From positions 58,637,550 through 58,701,549 of the forward strand of contig CM051457.1 of the NCBI GenBank assembly GCA_028274465.1: a DNA stretch of 64,000 bases, written 5' to 3'. Of the stretch, positions 32,988 through 44,540 are shown piece by piece (the stretch's first letter is position 1; every line of letters begins with the position of its first letter). The notes under the pieces are model-generated. The model was not told where the DNA came from and searched no databases. It worked only from the letters and a program-made list of their open reading frames with translations. Source of the DNA: Plantago ovata. Taxonomy: Eukaryota; Streptophyta; Magnoliopsida; Lamiales; Plantaginaceae. A program made the translations under genes and the position numbers.

Positions 32988-33909
32988 GCTCAAAAGGAGA
33001 CCACTGAAGTGGTAATCATCACTGAAGATCACTAAGTAAGTTCTGAGGAACTGTACTTGAACTTCAAAAGAACTACTTTGTCACAAGTTGCTAAGTCCGT
33101 CAGCAACTGGCAAAGATATAGGCGAATGGACTTCTCTGATCTCCATCTTCATCTTTCAAACGAGAAAAAGAGATCTTCTCTGCTGAAGCTCGAAACATTT
33201 GTTCACTCCATCCTCCCTGAAGAAATGACATATTCTGAGCAAATGAGCTCAAATCTGATTGCTCAAATCAGAGAGAATATGAAGCCAAAATTCAAGAGTG
33301 CCTCTCCAGCTGAACAAGCTGTGATGCTCAAAGGTTCATTTGTACCTGTGGTGGCTGATCCCCGCAAAATCAATGAGGAAGAGGAAGTGACAAGTGTTGC
33401 TTTATACAAGCACCTTGAGCTAGTAATTCTGACCGATGATGATGAAGAGGAAGAAGATGAGAACATTCCCACTGATCCAAGTGATGATGAAGGAAAAGAT
33501 TCCAAGGACAAGAAAGACGATGATGATGACAATCAAGGTCCAAGTCCTGATGCTGGAGGTTTAAAATTAACAGTTGCTGAAAACACTCCACAAGAAAATC
33601 ATCAAGCTGAACAACAACAACCTCAGCAAGAATCTCAACCTCCTGCTGCTGCTGCTGAAATCAAGCACCTGTGCAAGGTGCTGATACTGAAAAGGAATAT
33701 GCCAGAAAAAGGGCTGCCTTGAAAAATGGCAAAAGTCCAGTTTCTGATGCCAAGGTTACTGAAGAAAACCTTGATGATGATGATGAACAGGATGAAGATT
33801 ACTAACGCGCTCTACAGAACAGTCTCTTGATCCATGCAAGCCATACGTAGGATCTAGAAATTGGTCAATCTTCAGGAGTAAGATCAAAGGAAGTCCCCTC
33901 CCTTCCATT

Positions 33910-34060
33910 TACTACTGGCGAAACTCCAGCAATTGAGTCCCGAACTCAATTAAAACTAACTACTGGCGAAACTCCAGTCATTGAGTCTCAAAGGTTGCAT
34001 TCAGCAACTACTCAATTAAAACTAACTACTGGTGAAACTCCAGTTGTTGAGTCTGAAGCG
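33910..34060 (+). repeat. Tandem repeat encoding TTGETPV-type units
   Basis: Three imperfect units are built on ACTACTGGCGAAACTCCAG followed by ATTGAGTC and CAATTAAAACTA. In the extra region's frame they encode TTGETPVIES with a TQLKL spacer. The corresponding repeat in unit 2 lies at about 61903-62053. Confidence 0.75.
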
Positions 34061-35824
34061 TTGCCATCAGCAACCACTCAACAAAAAGGAAGTGAAGCTG
34101 CTGACTTAGGTTCCAAGGTTGCTGAACTTGATGAATCTGAGGATGACGACTACTTATCGAAAAATGAGGATGAACAATCCAAAAGAGATCCAAAAGTTGT
34201 TCAAATTCCTCCTCCTGATTACATAAATGATTTAGGCGATGGTCTAAGAGGAGAATTGCTGATAAAGGATGATCAGTTTGCTTCAGAACTAAAAGTTCAT
34301 TCCTTAACACCACATCTAGTGCCGTTCCCAAGAGTTGAGGAGTTTACTCCTAGAATTTTGGCACTAAAGAAAGTCCATGATGCCTGCAAAGCAGAAGATG
34401 AGGCATTGCTTGCTGAGAGCCCACTTGACTTGGGAAAAATATTGGCTACAGTGCTGAGACGCACTACTACTTTGACAATAGCTCAGAAAGACATCAGTCT
34501 TTATCACAAGAGCTATGAAGAAGATGTAAGTCAAGCCCTCAAGCTAGCAAAGACCGCTCTCGTGAAGGCTCAGACTTTCATGGATGAGAAGGCCGCAACA
34601 GAGAAAAGACATGAAGAGAACATGATGAGCATTCAAAGAGAGTTGTCAAAAATGACGTCTGATCAGCAACAAATCATCATGAAGTATAATAGTTTAAGCA
34701 CTCTTGCTGAAAATTGCAATGAGTTCTATTCTCTGCACATCACTCCAATGTTGCAATCCATGTCTAAGGGGGAAAAGAAAAGTACCAGAAAAAGAAACCA
34801 AACCCCTCCTGTTGTTGATGAGCCACTGCCCATAGAACCGCTTGCTAAAAAAGAGCAATGTTCTAAAAGGCAAGCAGAATCTGAGTTGAATTCAGCAAGT
34901 ACCAAAAAGAGAAAACCCGCTGCTGAAACTCAAGATTTTTGCCATACTGAAAGTCATCAAAATCTGAATGAAGATGATGAAGATGATGACAATCAAACAA
35001 TAGCTCAAGCCATAAGAGCTAGACCCTTAACAACCTTGACTACGTCTGGCCACTCAAAGCATTTCTCGTCTGACTCTTCAACAAGAGATCAAGACAATGC
35101 TAAAACAAGAAGAAGAAGGCAAAGACAGGAAGAAAAGAGGCTGGCCAGCATTGCTATTGGCTCCGACATCGAATATACAAAGACCAGCAATGATGAAACC
35201 ACTCAGAATGTAATCAAAAACATTCATGGTTGTTGGATCTTAAAGCTGCAAGATTTGCTGGTGAATGAGCTCTTTCCTACAGCCATATTGAACCAAATGT
35301 TCACATGGATTGAACTCAAGGTACAAAGAAATCAAAGGGAAGAATCCCTCCCAAGAAATATTGCTGGGAGATGGTTGAATCTCGAGGTCTCGGTACGAAG
35401 AATTGCCATTGGTAAGACTTATAGACAAGAACCAAATCTGATCAAACCACCTGGCATTGTTTACTACTCTGACCCAGTAACAAAGAAAACAAAGAAGAGA
35501 CTTGGATTGATTCCTTATGAGTACTTCTATCTCACTGCTAAGGATCAAGAAGAAGATCTTCTCTGGCTAAGAAAGATTCATCCGAAAAGCATTTCAAATA
35601 CACAGCTTCTCCATGCCAGCAATTGGGGCATGCATTTGTGGGTGACTAACTACATGGAAATGAATGCTGAAAAGCATCATCATACTTCCTGCAAAAATGC
35701 AAGAATTCTTCAACTACAAGTCCGTAGGCTTCTGGAAAACTACGAAAAGGACTGTGTTGAATTTACTGCACTTGCTGAGAAGAGTGTAAGAGAGATTTTG
35801 AGAAAATCTTCTGGAAGAGCTTAA

Positions 35825-36090
35825 CTCTCTGTAATAGATTTTGTTAAAGTCTTTGTTTGCTGATTCTGTTTAAAGTTATCTCTGCTACTTCTTGTAAACT
35901 TCTGAAAGATAACTATCAGCAATGAAGCTTTTGACTCTTATTGGTTTTTGATTATGCAATTTACTTATGCTTACTGTTTAATTATTCAAGTATGCTTGCA
36001 TTAATCATCTGATTTATTCAACATCAGAAACCTCTAAAAGGGTAACGATTAATTTAGCCATGGATTGCTAACATCAAAAAGGGGGAAATT
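35825..36090 (+). other. 3' untranslated part and polypurine tract, unit 1
   Basis: About 250 bp of non-coding sequence leads to AAAAAGGGGGAAATT (36076-36090), directly before the 3' LTR. This is the polypurine tract that primes plus-strand DNA synthesis in LTR elements. Confidence 0.88.
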
Positions 36091-37175
36091 TGTTAGGAAA
36101 CTTGTAATTTTGATGAGCAATTAACCATGCTAAATTAAGGAAAGTCCAGTAACTAGTACTCATAAGGTCCATAGGAATTTAGAATTTTAAGGACATTGTA
36201 AAAGAGGAACGTTTGCTGAAGACTTAGATTAGGTGCTAGATAGGTTGGTTTTTAAAGCTTATGATGTATCTTGTTTTCTGAAAAGAAAATAACCTATTGA
36301 AGCATTTGCTGACGATGTACTTTCTTTTTAAAAACAAACTATTGAAGCATTTAGAAACCGCTCAGAATCTTGAAGAATATTGAAGATCTGAAGACTTGAA
36401 GAATTCGAAGATCTGAAGACTAGAAGATTTCTGAAGACTGGTATCTACAAAGGCACATGTTGCTCAAAAGTGGAAACTTCAGCAACAACATTGCATAAGT
36501 GAAAATCTGAAAGACAGAGTAGGTTGTGCTTGCTGAAACTGAGACTAACCACTTGCTGATGGAACATATGTGACCTCTTGCTGAAAGTACTTACATTTGC
36601 GCTCCATTGTTACTGTTTGAATTCTATTCAAATAAGCATTAAATGCAAAGCTTGCACGCGAAGGACATGAAGACTAGAAGACAAACAAGGACGCTGCTGA
36701 AAGTACAAAAGCAAGATAGTGACATCTTAAGGATCAAAAGCCTTGGAATTTAAAATTCAAACGGCTCCTTATTTTCACTATAAATAGAGGTCATCCAGCA
36801 AAGAGTTGAAGTGTGTCAACAACATGATCAAACTCTCATTTGTTCTTAAACTCACATACCTTCAAACTCTCTATACTGCCATTGATCCGTTCCAAGACTT
36901 AAAGCTTGAGAAAGCTACTTGTGAAGAAGTAGAATTTACACGACTAAGAAATTAGTTAAGTGTTCTTTCTTTCTTTTAAACAAGAACAAGTCTTGACACC
37001 AGAAACAATCAAACTTGTTTACTGCAAAGTATTCAAAGTTTTGTTTCTTAGATTACTTGTTGTAACTGAATAAGTTATAATTAAGTTATCTCACCCCAAA
37101 ACTCTCTAACTGAAAATACACCCTTTTAGGCGTGATATTCAGGGGGAACTTAATCGAGCATAGTTTTGCTGATTA
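36091..37175 (+). repeat. Middle copia LTR, left part
   Basis: Starts TGTTAGGAAACTTG; TATA box at 36779-36786. It is near-identical to 22136-23230. It is interrupted after GATTA (37171-37175) by the gag-only gypsy element and resumes at 44541. Confidence 0.93.
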
Positions 37176-39739
37176 TGTAACGGTACCGTTTTTTTTTTTA
37201 AAACGAAATAATTTCTTGAAAAGAGAAAAACCGAAATAATTTTAACAACGGTCGGAAATAAATGCCATAATAATATTTGACGCGCACAGCGCTAACAGAA
37301 TCAGGTAAATATCCAACGGTAACTTAGAAATCAAATGAATAACAACTATTGAAGACAGGGAAAAGTTTCATCTTCTTATTTTGAAATAAATTCCCAAAGA
37401 CATCCCAGACCCTTCTCTCAGTCGCTGGCATCCTACTCGCGTGCATCCTCAGTAGTATCTGGAAGGAAGGAATTTTGAAAACAAAGAGAGTGTGAGATAA
37501 AGGATCTCAGTGAGGTTCTAAGTTAACAAACAGAAAGTAAACAGTTTTTGAAATAAAAATCCTTTTCAGCAGATAATATAACAAACAGAACAATAACAGA
37601 TAACAGAACAGAAAGACAGAACAAATAAGTCGAAGTCCGTTGGTGCAGCCCGCCTTATTGCTCCTACTCCCAATAGCCCTTATAGCTCCCTCCAGAGGGT
37701 ACACAACTCCGGACAGAAACAGAAACCCCCGTGTACTTTGGGGAAACAGAACCTACGACCCTAATAGACCTCAGCGACTTCTGCCTCACGTCTAAAAGGG
37801 ATTAGTAACCAAGCAAACCCGATAGTCCTCTACTACCCAGGCCTACCTAGTTACGACCTAATCGACCGGTCACACAGAAACAGACAGAACAAATTCAGAA
37901 CAAACAGATACGGAGAATCAAACACCGAGAAGTGTCCCTGCAGAGAAGTTAATCCAGAACAGAGTAGCAATAAACAAGGAAAGTAAATAGTCATACTTAG
38001 GACTTAGTTACTTTTACGCGGAAGCATACAGTAAAACAGTATATATAGTAATAGATACATATTGTCACATAGCCTTCCAGTTTTTCGCAAATAGATAGGT
38101 TTTGGGGTGAACACTCACCTTAAATAGTGCGAGCAAAAACCACGGAAAGAACAACGAATTACGGAATAACGACCTGATCACCAATATAGAAAACGACTAG
38201 TTACTACTAGTTGTCGGAATGAAAGTCCAAAATGGTAAAACTTAAAAGGTCGGAGGAAAAGTGGCTAATGCGGGGTTCGAACTCAGGACCTTAAGGTTAA
38301 ACTAGTCAATATCTAACCAACTAAGCCAGTCAATCAAACAATTACAACTTGAATACATGAACTATTTAATCTTGACAATTTTCATAAAACTCTTTTAAAC
38401 TCGGTTTATGAAATTAATAAAAATATCTCAGCTGTAAATTGCAAAACGGTATTGCATTTTCAGCAATCCAAAATCAGTTCATAAATTCAACTTAGTTACT
38501 GTTCAGTCCAGGAGCAATATAAAATATCAGTTTTACTCTAAAAGCATAATTAGAAAAGCCCCTTTTAAAACAGAAAACGCACTTCAAGTTTTCAAATCCT
38601 TAACATAACGTTTCCTGAAAACGAAACCCTCCAAAACCAGTTCACAATCAGTCAACCTTGGTAAAAAAAACTAATTGCACACAGTCCTCAAGGTTTTCAG
38701 AATTTACAAATCACCCCACAAAGTCTAAAAGCAACACACGTCAGTCCAATTCATTACGTACGGTCAACAAGGTCATAGTCCAGGTTATCGAAAGGGTAAA
38801 ACCGTCCAAAAAGGTCCAGGGGTAAAATCGTAAATTCAGTCCAAGGGTAAAATGGTCAATACGGAAAAGAAGTAAGAAAACCAGAGCAGACGAAACGGAG
38901 ATCGAAGTTTTACCTCTTGGTAAACGATACGAATTGGAGCTGTGCAAATCATCAAAAACGAACAAAAATTAAAACGGATTTAATCCCAAATCACGAGTCA
39001 TAAGCAAAAATAAAAGGAAGAAATAGAGACAGAGGAAGATGAAGAAACAGAGCAGAGTCGCTTACCGGAAGGAACACGGAAATCGGAGAAGAACGGGGAC
39101 AGAAATCGAGCCAGGACGGAGCTGGTTGCCGGAGTGATGAGCCGAAAGCAAACCGAAGCCGGGCCGGACTAGATCGAACCGGAACAGGGGCAATGAACCA
39201 GAGAGGTAGAGCTCGATCGGAGCTTGGCGGCGCGGACGGAGCCTGATCGGATCGAATCGGCGGTGAGCAGAACGGAGGCGGCGCGACGGCGGCGCGGCCA
39301 AACGATGGTGGTGTTCGGTGGAGGTGAGAATGGAGATGATGGAGGTGATGAAAAACGATGGTGATGATAATTTTGGGTGTTGATGAAGGCGGGTGAGGGA
39401 GGCAGAGAGAGAATAATTTTTGGGTTTCTTTCTTTCTTCTTTCGGCAGTGAGGCGTGAGGAGAGGTGAGGAGGGAAGAGATGATTAGGGTTAGGGTTAAC
39501 AACATGGGCCAGCTGGAGTTTGGGCCACACAATGGGCCAGAAGGCTAAATTCAAAATGGGCCTCTCAACTCAGATTGTTAGCTGACCCAAATCAGAACGA
39601 GACGAATTAAACCCACATGAACTTTCTAAAATCGAAATTGATTGCGCAGGAAAATAAATAAATAATTACCAACTAAAATAAATTATTTATATAATTAAAT
39701 AATTAAAATAAATAGCTAAAAAAAATACGGGCCGTTACA
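37176..39739 (-). repeat. 3' LTR of gag-only copy B
   Basis: Forward text runs TGTAACGGTACCG to GGGCCGTTACA. It is AT-rich at its right end (39655-39720) and GC-rich around 39100-39310. It has a tRNA-like segment at 38263-38327. Minus-strand open frames inside it are not genes. Confidence 0.92.
38263..38327 (-). other. tRNA-like segment in the copy B 3' LTR
   Basis: The minus strand reads GGCTTAGTTGGTTAGA ... GGTCCTGAGTTCGAACCCCG ... TTAGCC, 65 nt. It has an A-box-like TTAGTTGGTTAGA, a B-box-like GAGTTCGAACCCC, and GGCT/AGCC pairing at the ends like an acceptor stem. It is degenerate relative to a real tRNA (cloverleaf arms incomplete by eye). Confidence 0.65.
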
Positions 39740-40013
39740 CTCCACTACCGTTAAAAGAAGTTTCGTCCTCGAAATTTAACTAGCGTAAAACTAACGAACG
39801 TGGAACGGAGAAACGAAAGACTTCAACGTCAAACGCCGGATGAAAGGATAAACTCGCAAGTTAAAAGTTAATAAAAGCAGAAACTAGCTTTAAGGAAACG
39901 GAGCCTACCTCTACAACCAAGCTTCCAAGTAACAAGTCCTCAACAAGACGATACCTAACCTTCAAAAGAATCTATCCTAGCAAAAGAAGTGCAGTTCGGT
40001 AACCAAACATGAC

Positions 40014-41123
40014 TTAGAAGAGGTTTGTCCAAACGTGCGTACCTTTTGCCACATTTGCTGACCGAGCCTCATGTCCAACCCCACTGTAGACGTTCACCTT
40101 CGTTGTTGCACTATCGCCTTGGTTTTTCGAAATCGTGCTACAAGGCCGTCCTTCCTTAATTAGAGAGCGACGCCTCGGACATCTGTTCACCTTATGATCT
40201 TTGCTGCCACAAGCCAAACACCAACCCTTCTTCTTCCAGCAGTTGTCTTCCTCGTGAGTTGTTCCTCCACAGAAATTACACTTTACGCTAGTTGACTCTC
40301 CGGTAATATCATCGAGTTGACGGGGTCGACTTTCCCGCTGATTGCGAGGACACTTGGATGGGGACAGACGATCCTCGCCACTCACGTGATCAGAACCCCT
40401 TTTTCCAGATCGATGAGATTCATAGCTCTCAAGCTCTCCTAATCCGTTCTCCACTTCAACAGCTCTTTCCACGGCCTTCGCGTAAGTTGACATCTCGATT
40501 CCAAACAGGTTGAACTTGATCTTAGGCTTCAATCCTCGCACAAAGCACCTCATCTTTTCCATTTCATCATTTTGGAGGTGTGGCACATACTTCAACAATC
40601 TCGTGAATTTAAGATCATACTCGGACACTGTCATCTTCCCTTGCCTCAACTTTTCAAACTTACTAATTCTTCTCATACGGACATTACGGGGAACATACTT
40701 ATCCACAAATTCCGTCACAAAATTCTCCCATGTGTGAGGTTTTCCTTCTCTCCTCCATCGTGCATCAACGGTGACCCACCAACGGCGTGCTAGTCCATCG
40801 AGCTGAAACACTGCAAGCTCCACCATTTGTGCATCGTTGATGTGCAAGATACCGAACAAATCCTCGATGTGCTCAATCCACACTTCAGCTTCCCTTGAGT
40901 GGGGTGATCCTTCAAACCTTTCCGGGTGGAAACGAGCGAATCTCTCAGCTGCCGCCAACGTTAGAGTTTCTTGATGTGGCATAATTGACGGCGCGATCGC
41001 ACTTGCTACTTGGCGGGAGGCATTTGAAGTTGCGACCTTCTGCTGCATCGAGTCTTGTGCAATAGCATCATTGGCGGTGTGGTTGCTGCGGCTGGTAGCG
41101 CGAGTGTTGTTCGTTGGAGCCAT
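40014..41123 (-). CDS. Gag of gag-only copy B, 369 aa, open
   Basis: Minus-strand ATG at 41123 (MAPTNNTRATSRS). A variable tail is followed by a Retrotrans_gag domain at about residues 55-230 (AERFARFHPERFEGSPHSRE, ARRWWVTVDARW, EYDLKFTRLLKYVPHLQ, FNLFGIEMSTYAKAVE). Two CCHC knuckles follow at about 283-316 (CNFCGGTTHEEDNC and CLACGSKDHKVNRC, both CX2CX4HX4C). The frame ends with VYSGVGHEARSANVAKGT and a few residues, at the point where Tekay-type polyproteins pass into protease. Gag would form particles and bind RNA. The open state in a pol-less element argues that this protein is maintained. Confidence 0.93.
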   Translation of the reverse strand: MAPTNNTRATSRSNHTANDAIAQDSMQQKVATSNASRQVASAIAPSIMPHQETLTLAAAERFARFHPERFEGSPHSREAEVWIEHIEDLFGILHINDAQMVELAVFQLDGLARRWWVTVDARWRREGKPHTWENFVTEFVDKYVPRNVRMRRISKFEKLRQGKMTVSEYDLKFTRLLKYVPHLQNDEMEKMRCFVRGLKPKIKFNLFGIEMSTYAKAVERAVEVENGLGELESYESHRSGKRGSDHVSGEDRLSPSKCPRNQRESRPRQLDDITGESTSVKCNFCGGTTHEEDNCWKKKGWCLACGSKDHKVNRCPRRRSLIKEGRPCSTISKNQGDSATTKVNVYSGVGHEARSANVAKGTHVWTNLF

Positions 41124-41962
41124 CCTATCGCAATTAGTCTAAGGTCAATAACGTAAATTAACGTTCTCGAGCGTAACTATCTCAAGGCGTAAACGTGAAC
41201 TAAGGCACTAACTTAAGTCAATCTAGCGTGAACGAGTAAGAGACGCGTGAAAGTAAACAAAATTACCACGGTCTAATCCTAACTGGGGGGATAGCAACTA
41301 ATCACGTAAATCCTCGAGTGTGTCTAACCTAGCATGCAAGGCAGACATAAATTGAAGAAGCAATGATAAAGCATAAGTAGCAATTCATATGTTGTAGAAA
41401 ATATTCATAAACATAAAGCATGCAATAAAAACGTTGTCTCATAGGTGATCAGTCATTTGACCTCGGTTAACACGAATCACTTAAACAGTCGGCCGCCTGC
41501 CAGTGATTTTTGTCGACTTTGGTTAAACAATAGATTAATGTATGACAGAACTAAGCAAGATCATGTATGAACTTCAACAAGTAAAATAAATCCATATATA
41601 AGTGTTTAAACCTTAAAGCATGCATCAAATGACATTATACTAATTAAACATAGTTTTAAACAAATACTCATGCATTTAGATGAAATAATATTATCGCCTT
41701 AAAGAAAATGAACAAAGCCGCAATAGGAAGCTTGTGAACTTAGTACAAGTTAAACAGAATGAACAGCAAGACAGTTTCGGAAGACGGAAGACAGAACAAT
41801 GGGACAATTAACAGACAAACATGACGGTTCAGAGTTAATGTGGAAAACCAAACTTTAAAAGAGACAGAACGAAGACTACTCGATCTAATCCAGCGACTTG
41901 ACACTCACACGCACCCCAAAGGCCAGAAGACCCTATCCTAGCAAGCTTGAATTTGAACTCAA

Positions 41963-41974
41963 GCTCTGATACGA
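41963..41974 (-). other. Primer-binding site of copy B (tRNA-iMet type)
   Basis: The minus strand reads TCGTATCAGAGC, one mismatch from the iMet complement, 2 bp from the LTR at 41977. It fixes the direction as reverse. Confidence 0.85.
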
Positions 41975-41976
41975 AC

Positions 41977-44535
41977 TGTAACGGTACCGGTTTTTTTTTT
42001 TAAACGAAATAATTTCTTGAAAAGAGAAAAACCGAAATAATTTTAAAAACAACGGTCGGCAATAAATGCCATAATAATATTTGACGCGCACAGCGCTAAC
42101 AGAATCAGGTAAATATCCAACGGTAACTTAGAAATCAAATGAATAACAACTATTGAAGACAGTGAAAAGTTTCATCTTCTTATTTTGAAATAAATTCCCA
42201 AAGACATCCCAGACCCTTCTCTCAGTCGCTGGCATCCTACTCGCGTGCATCCTCAGTAGTATCTGGAAGGAAGGAATTTTGAAAACAAAGAGAGTGTGAG
42301 ATAAAGGATCTCATTGAGGTTCTAAGTTAACAAACAGAAAGTAAACAGTTTTTGAAATAAAAATCCTTTTCAGCAGATAATATAACAAACAGAACAATAA
42401 CAGATAACAGAACAGAAAGACAGAACAAATAAGTCGAAGTCCGTTGGTGCAGCCCGCCTTATTGCTCCTACTCCCAATAGCCCTTATAGCTCCCTCCAGA
42501 GGGTATACAACTCCGGACAGAAACAGAAACCCCCGTGTACTTTGGGGAAACAGAACCTACGACCCTAATAGACCTCAGTGACTTCTGCCTCGCGTCTAAA
42601 AGGGATTAGACTAGGCAATAACCAAGCAAACCCGATAGTCCTCTACTACCAAGGCCTACCTAGTTACGACCTAATCGACCGGTCACACAGAAACAAACAG
42701 AACAAATTCAGAACAAACAGATACGGAGAATCAAACACCGAGAAGTGTCCCTGCAGAGAAGTTAATCCAGAACAGAGTAGCAATAAACAAGGAAAGTAAA
42801 TAGTCATACTTAGGACTTAGTTACTTTTACGCGGAAGCATACAGTAAAACAGTATATATAGTAATAGATACATATTGTCACATAGCCTTCCAGTTTTTCG
42901 CAAATAGATAGGTTTTGGGGTGAACACTCACCTTAAATAGTGTGAGCAAAAACCACGGAAAGAACAACGAATTACGGAATAACGGCCTGATCACCTATAT
43001 AGAAAACGACTAGTTACTACTAGTTGTCGGAATGAAAGTCCAAAACGGTAGAACTTAAAGGTCGGAGGAAAAGTGGCAAATGCGGGGTTCGAACTCAGGA
43101 CCTTAAGGTTAAACTAGTCAATATCTAACCAACTAAGCCAGTCAATCAAACAATTACAACTTGAATACATGAACTATTTAATCTTGACAATTTTCATAAA
43201 ACTCTTTTAAACTCGGTTTATGAAATTAATAAAAATATCTCAGCTGTAAATTGCAAAACGGTATTGCATTTTCAGCAATCCAAAACCAGTTCATAAATTT
43301 AACTTAGTTACTGTTCAGTCCAGGAGCAATATAAAATATCAGTTTTACTCTAAAAGCATAATTAGAAAAGCCCCTTTTAAAACAGAAAACGCACTTCAAG
43401 TTTTCAAATCCTTAACATAACGTTTCCTGAAAACGAAACCCTCCTAAACCAGTTCACAATCAGTCAACCTTGGTAAAAAAAATTAATTGCAGACAGTCCT
43501 CAAGGTTTTCAGAATTTACAAATCACCCCACAAAGTCTAAAAGCAACACACGTCAGTCCAATTCATTACGTACGGTCAACAAGGTCAAAGTCCAGGTTAT
43601 CGAAAGGGTAAAACCGTCCAAAAAGGTCCAGGGGTAAAATTGTAAATTCAGTCCAAGGGTAAAACGGTCAATACGGAAAAGAAGTAAGAAAAACAGAGCA
43701 GACGAAACGGAGATCGAAGTTTTACCTCTTGGTAAACGATACGAATTGGAGCTGTGCAAATCATCAAAAACGAACAAAAATTAAAACGGATTTAATCCCA
43801 AATCACGAGTCATAAGCAAAAATAAAAGGAAGAAATAGAGACAGTGGAAGACGAAGAAACAGAGCAGAGTCGCTTACCGGAAGGAACACGGAAATCGGAG
43901 AAGAACGGGGATAGAAACCGAGCCAGGACGGAGCTGGTTGCCGGAGTGACGAGCCGAAAGCAAACCGGAGCCGGGCCGGACTAGATCAAACCGGAACAGG
44001 GGCAATGAACCGGCGGAGGCAGAGCTCGATCGGAGCTTGGCGGCGCGGACGGAGCCGGATCGGATCGAATCAGCGGTGAGCAGAACGGAGGCGGCGCGAC
44101 GGCGGCGCGGCCAAACGGTGGTGGTGTTCGGTGGAGGTCAGAATGGAGATGATGGAGGTGATGAAAAACGATGGTAATGATAATTTTGGTTGATGATGAA
44201 GGCGGGTGAGGGAGGGAGAGAGAGAAAATTTTTTGGGTTTCTTTCTTTCTTCTTTCTGCAGTGAGGCGTGAGGAGAGGTGAGGAGGGAAGAGATGATTAG
44301 GGTTAGGGTTAACAACATGGGCACACAATGGGCTAGAAGGATAAATTCAAAATGGGCCTCTCAACTCAGATTGTTAGCTGACCCAAATCAGAACGAGACG
44401 AATTAAACCCACACGAACTTTCTAAAATTGAAATTGATTGCGCGGGAAAATAAATAAATAATTACCAACTAAAATAAATTATTTATATAATTAAATAATT
44501 AAAATAAATAATTAAAAAAAATACGGGCCGTTACA
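41977..44535 (-). repeat. 5' LTR of gag-only copy B
   Basis: 2,559 bp, TGTAACGGTACCGG to GGGCCGTTACA in forward text. It is very similar to 37176-39739. It contains the tRNA-like segment at 43075-43139. Confidence 0.92.
43075..43139 (-). other. tRNA-like segment in the copy B 5' LTR
   Basis: Same motif as 38263-38327, with minus-strand A-box-like TTAGTTGGTTAGA and B-box-like GAGTTCGAACCCC. It lies in the LTR that would be transcribed first. Confidence 0.65.
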
Positions 44536-44540
44536 GATTA

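Larger units (their letters stand above)
30541..35824 (+). pseudogene. Extra post-pol coding region (about 5.3 kb), unit 1
   Basis: It starts ATGGCACCAAAGAGACAG (MAPKRQ, basic). Order of parts: Ser/Lys-rich tail; a folded-looking domain (about 30680-31430: QWGGFAKEKYIR, VLKWTDVAEIFQIP, HSLGLVALLLIKVLDSQ, LNWAKYIFNRLVD) vaguely like the putative plant transposon protein domain found in some env-like ORFs; an NLS-like KKKRKADDD; an Ala/Glu/Gln-rich disordered stretch with three intron-like segments; acidic DDDEEEEDE; a TTGETPV repeat; a coiled coil (about 34500-34750); a conserved C-terminal domain (about 35220-35800: GCWILKLQDLL, GRWLNLEVSVRR, NWGMHLWVTNYMEM). SIRE elements often carry an env-like ORF here, but I see no signal peptide or transmembrane segment. 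The region is broken in a few places. Confidence 0.7.
37176..44535 (-). mobile_element. Gag-only Ty3/gypsy element (TR-GAG-like), copy B, looks whole
   Basis: LTR 37176-39739 (2,564 bp), internal 39740-41976 (2,237 bp), LTR 41977-44535 (2,559 bp), flanked by the 5-bp duplication GATTA (37171-37175 and 44536-44540). The internal region holds one open gag and nothing else: no protease, RT, RNase H or integrase. PBS, PPT-like end (minus-strand GAGGACGAAACTTCTTTTAA) and LTR start (TGTAACGGCCCG) are Tekay/Del chromovirus-like. LTRs are close to each other by eye, so it is young, and it is younger than the copia LTR it entered. It would depend on an autonomous relative for pol. Confidence 0.93.

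Noticed and set aside
38263-38327. A genuine tRNA gene
   Set aside because: A- and B-box-like motifs and weak end pairing are present, but the cloverleaf arms are incomplete by eye, and the segment is part of a repeated LTR.
38991-39554. Minus-strand 187-codon frame (and 43981-44328)
   Set aside because: Lies within the gag-only LTR in a GC-rich, pyrimidine-biased stretch, with His/Ser/Pro low complexity and overlapping open frames. No family is recognised.
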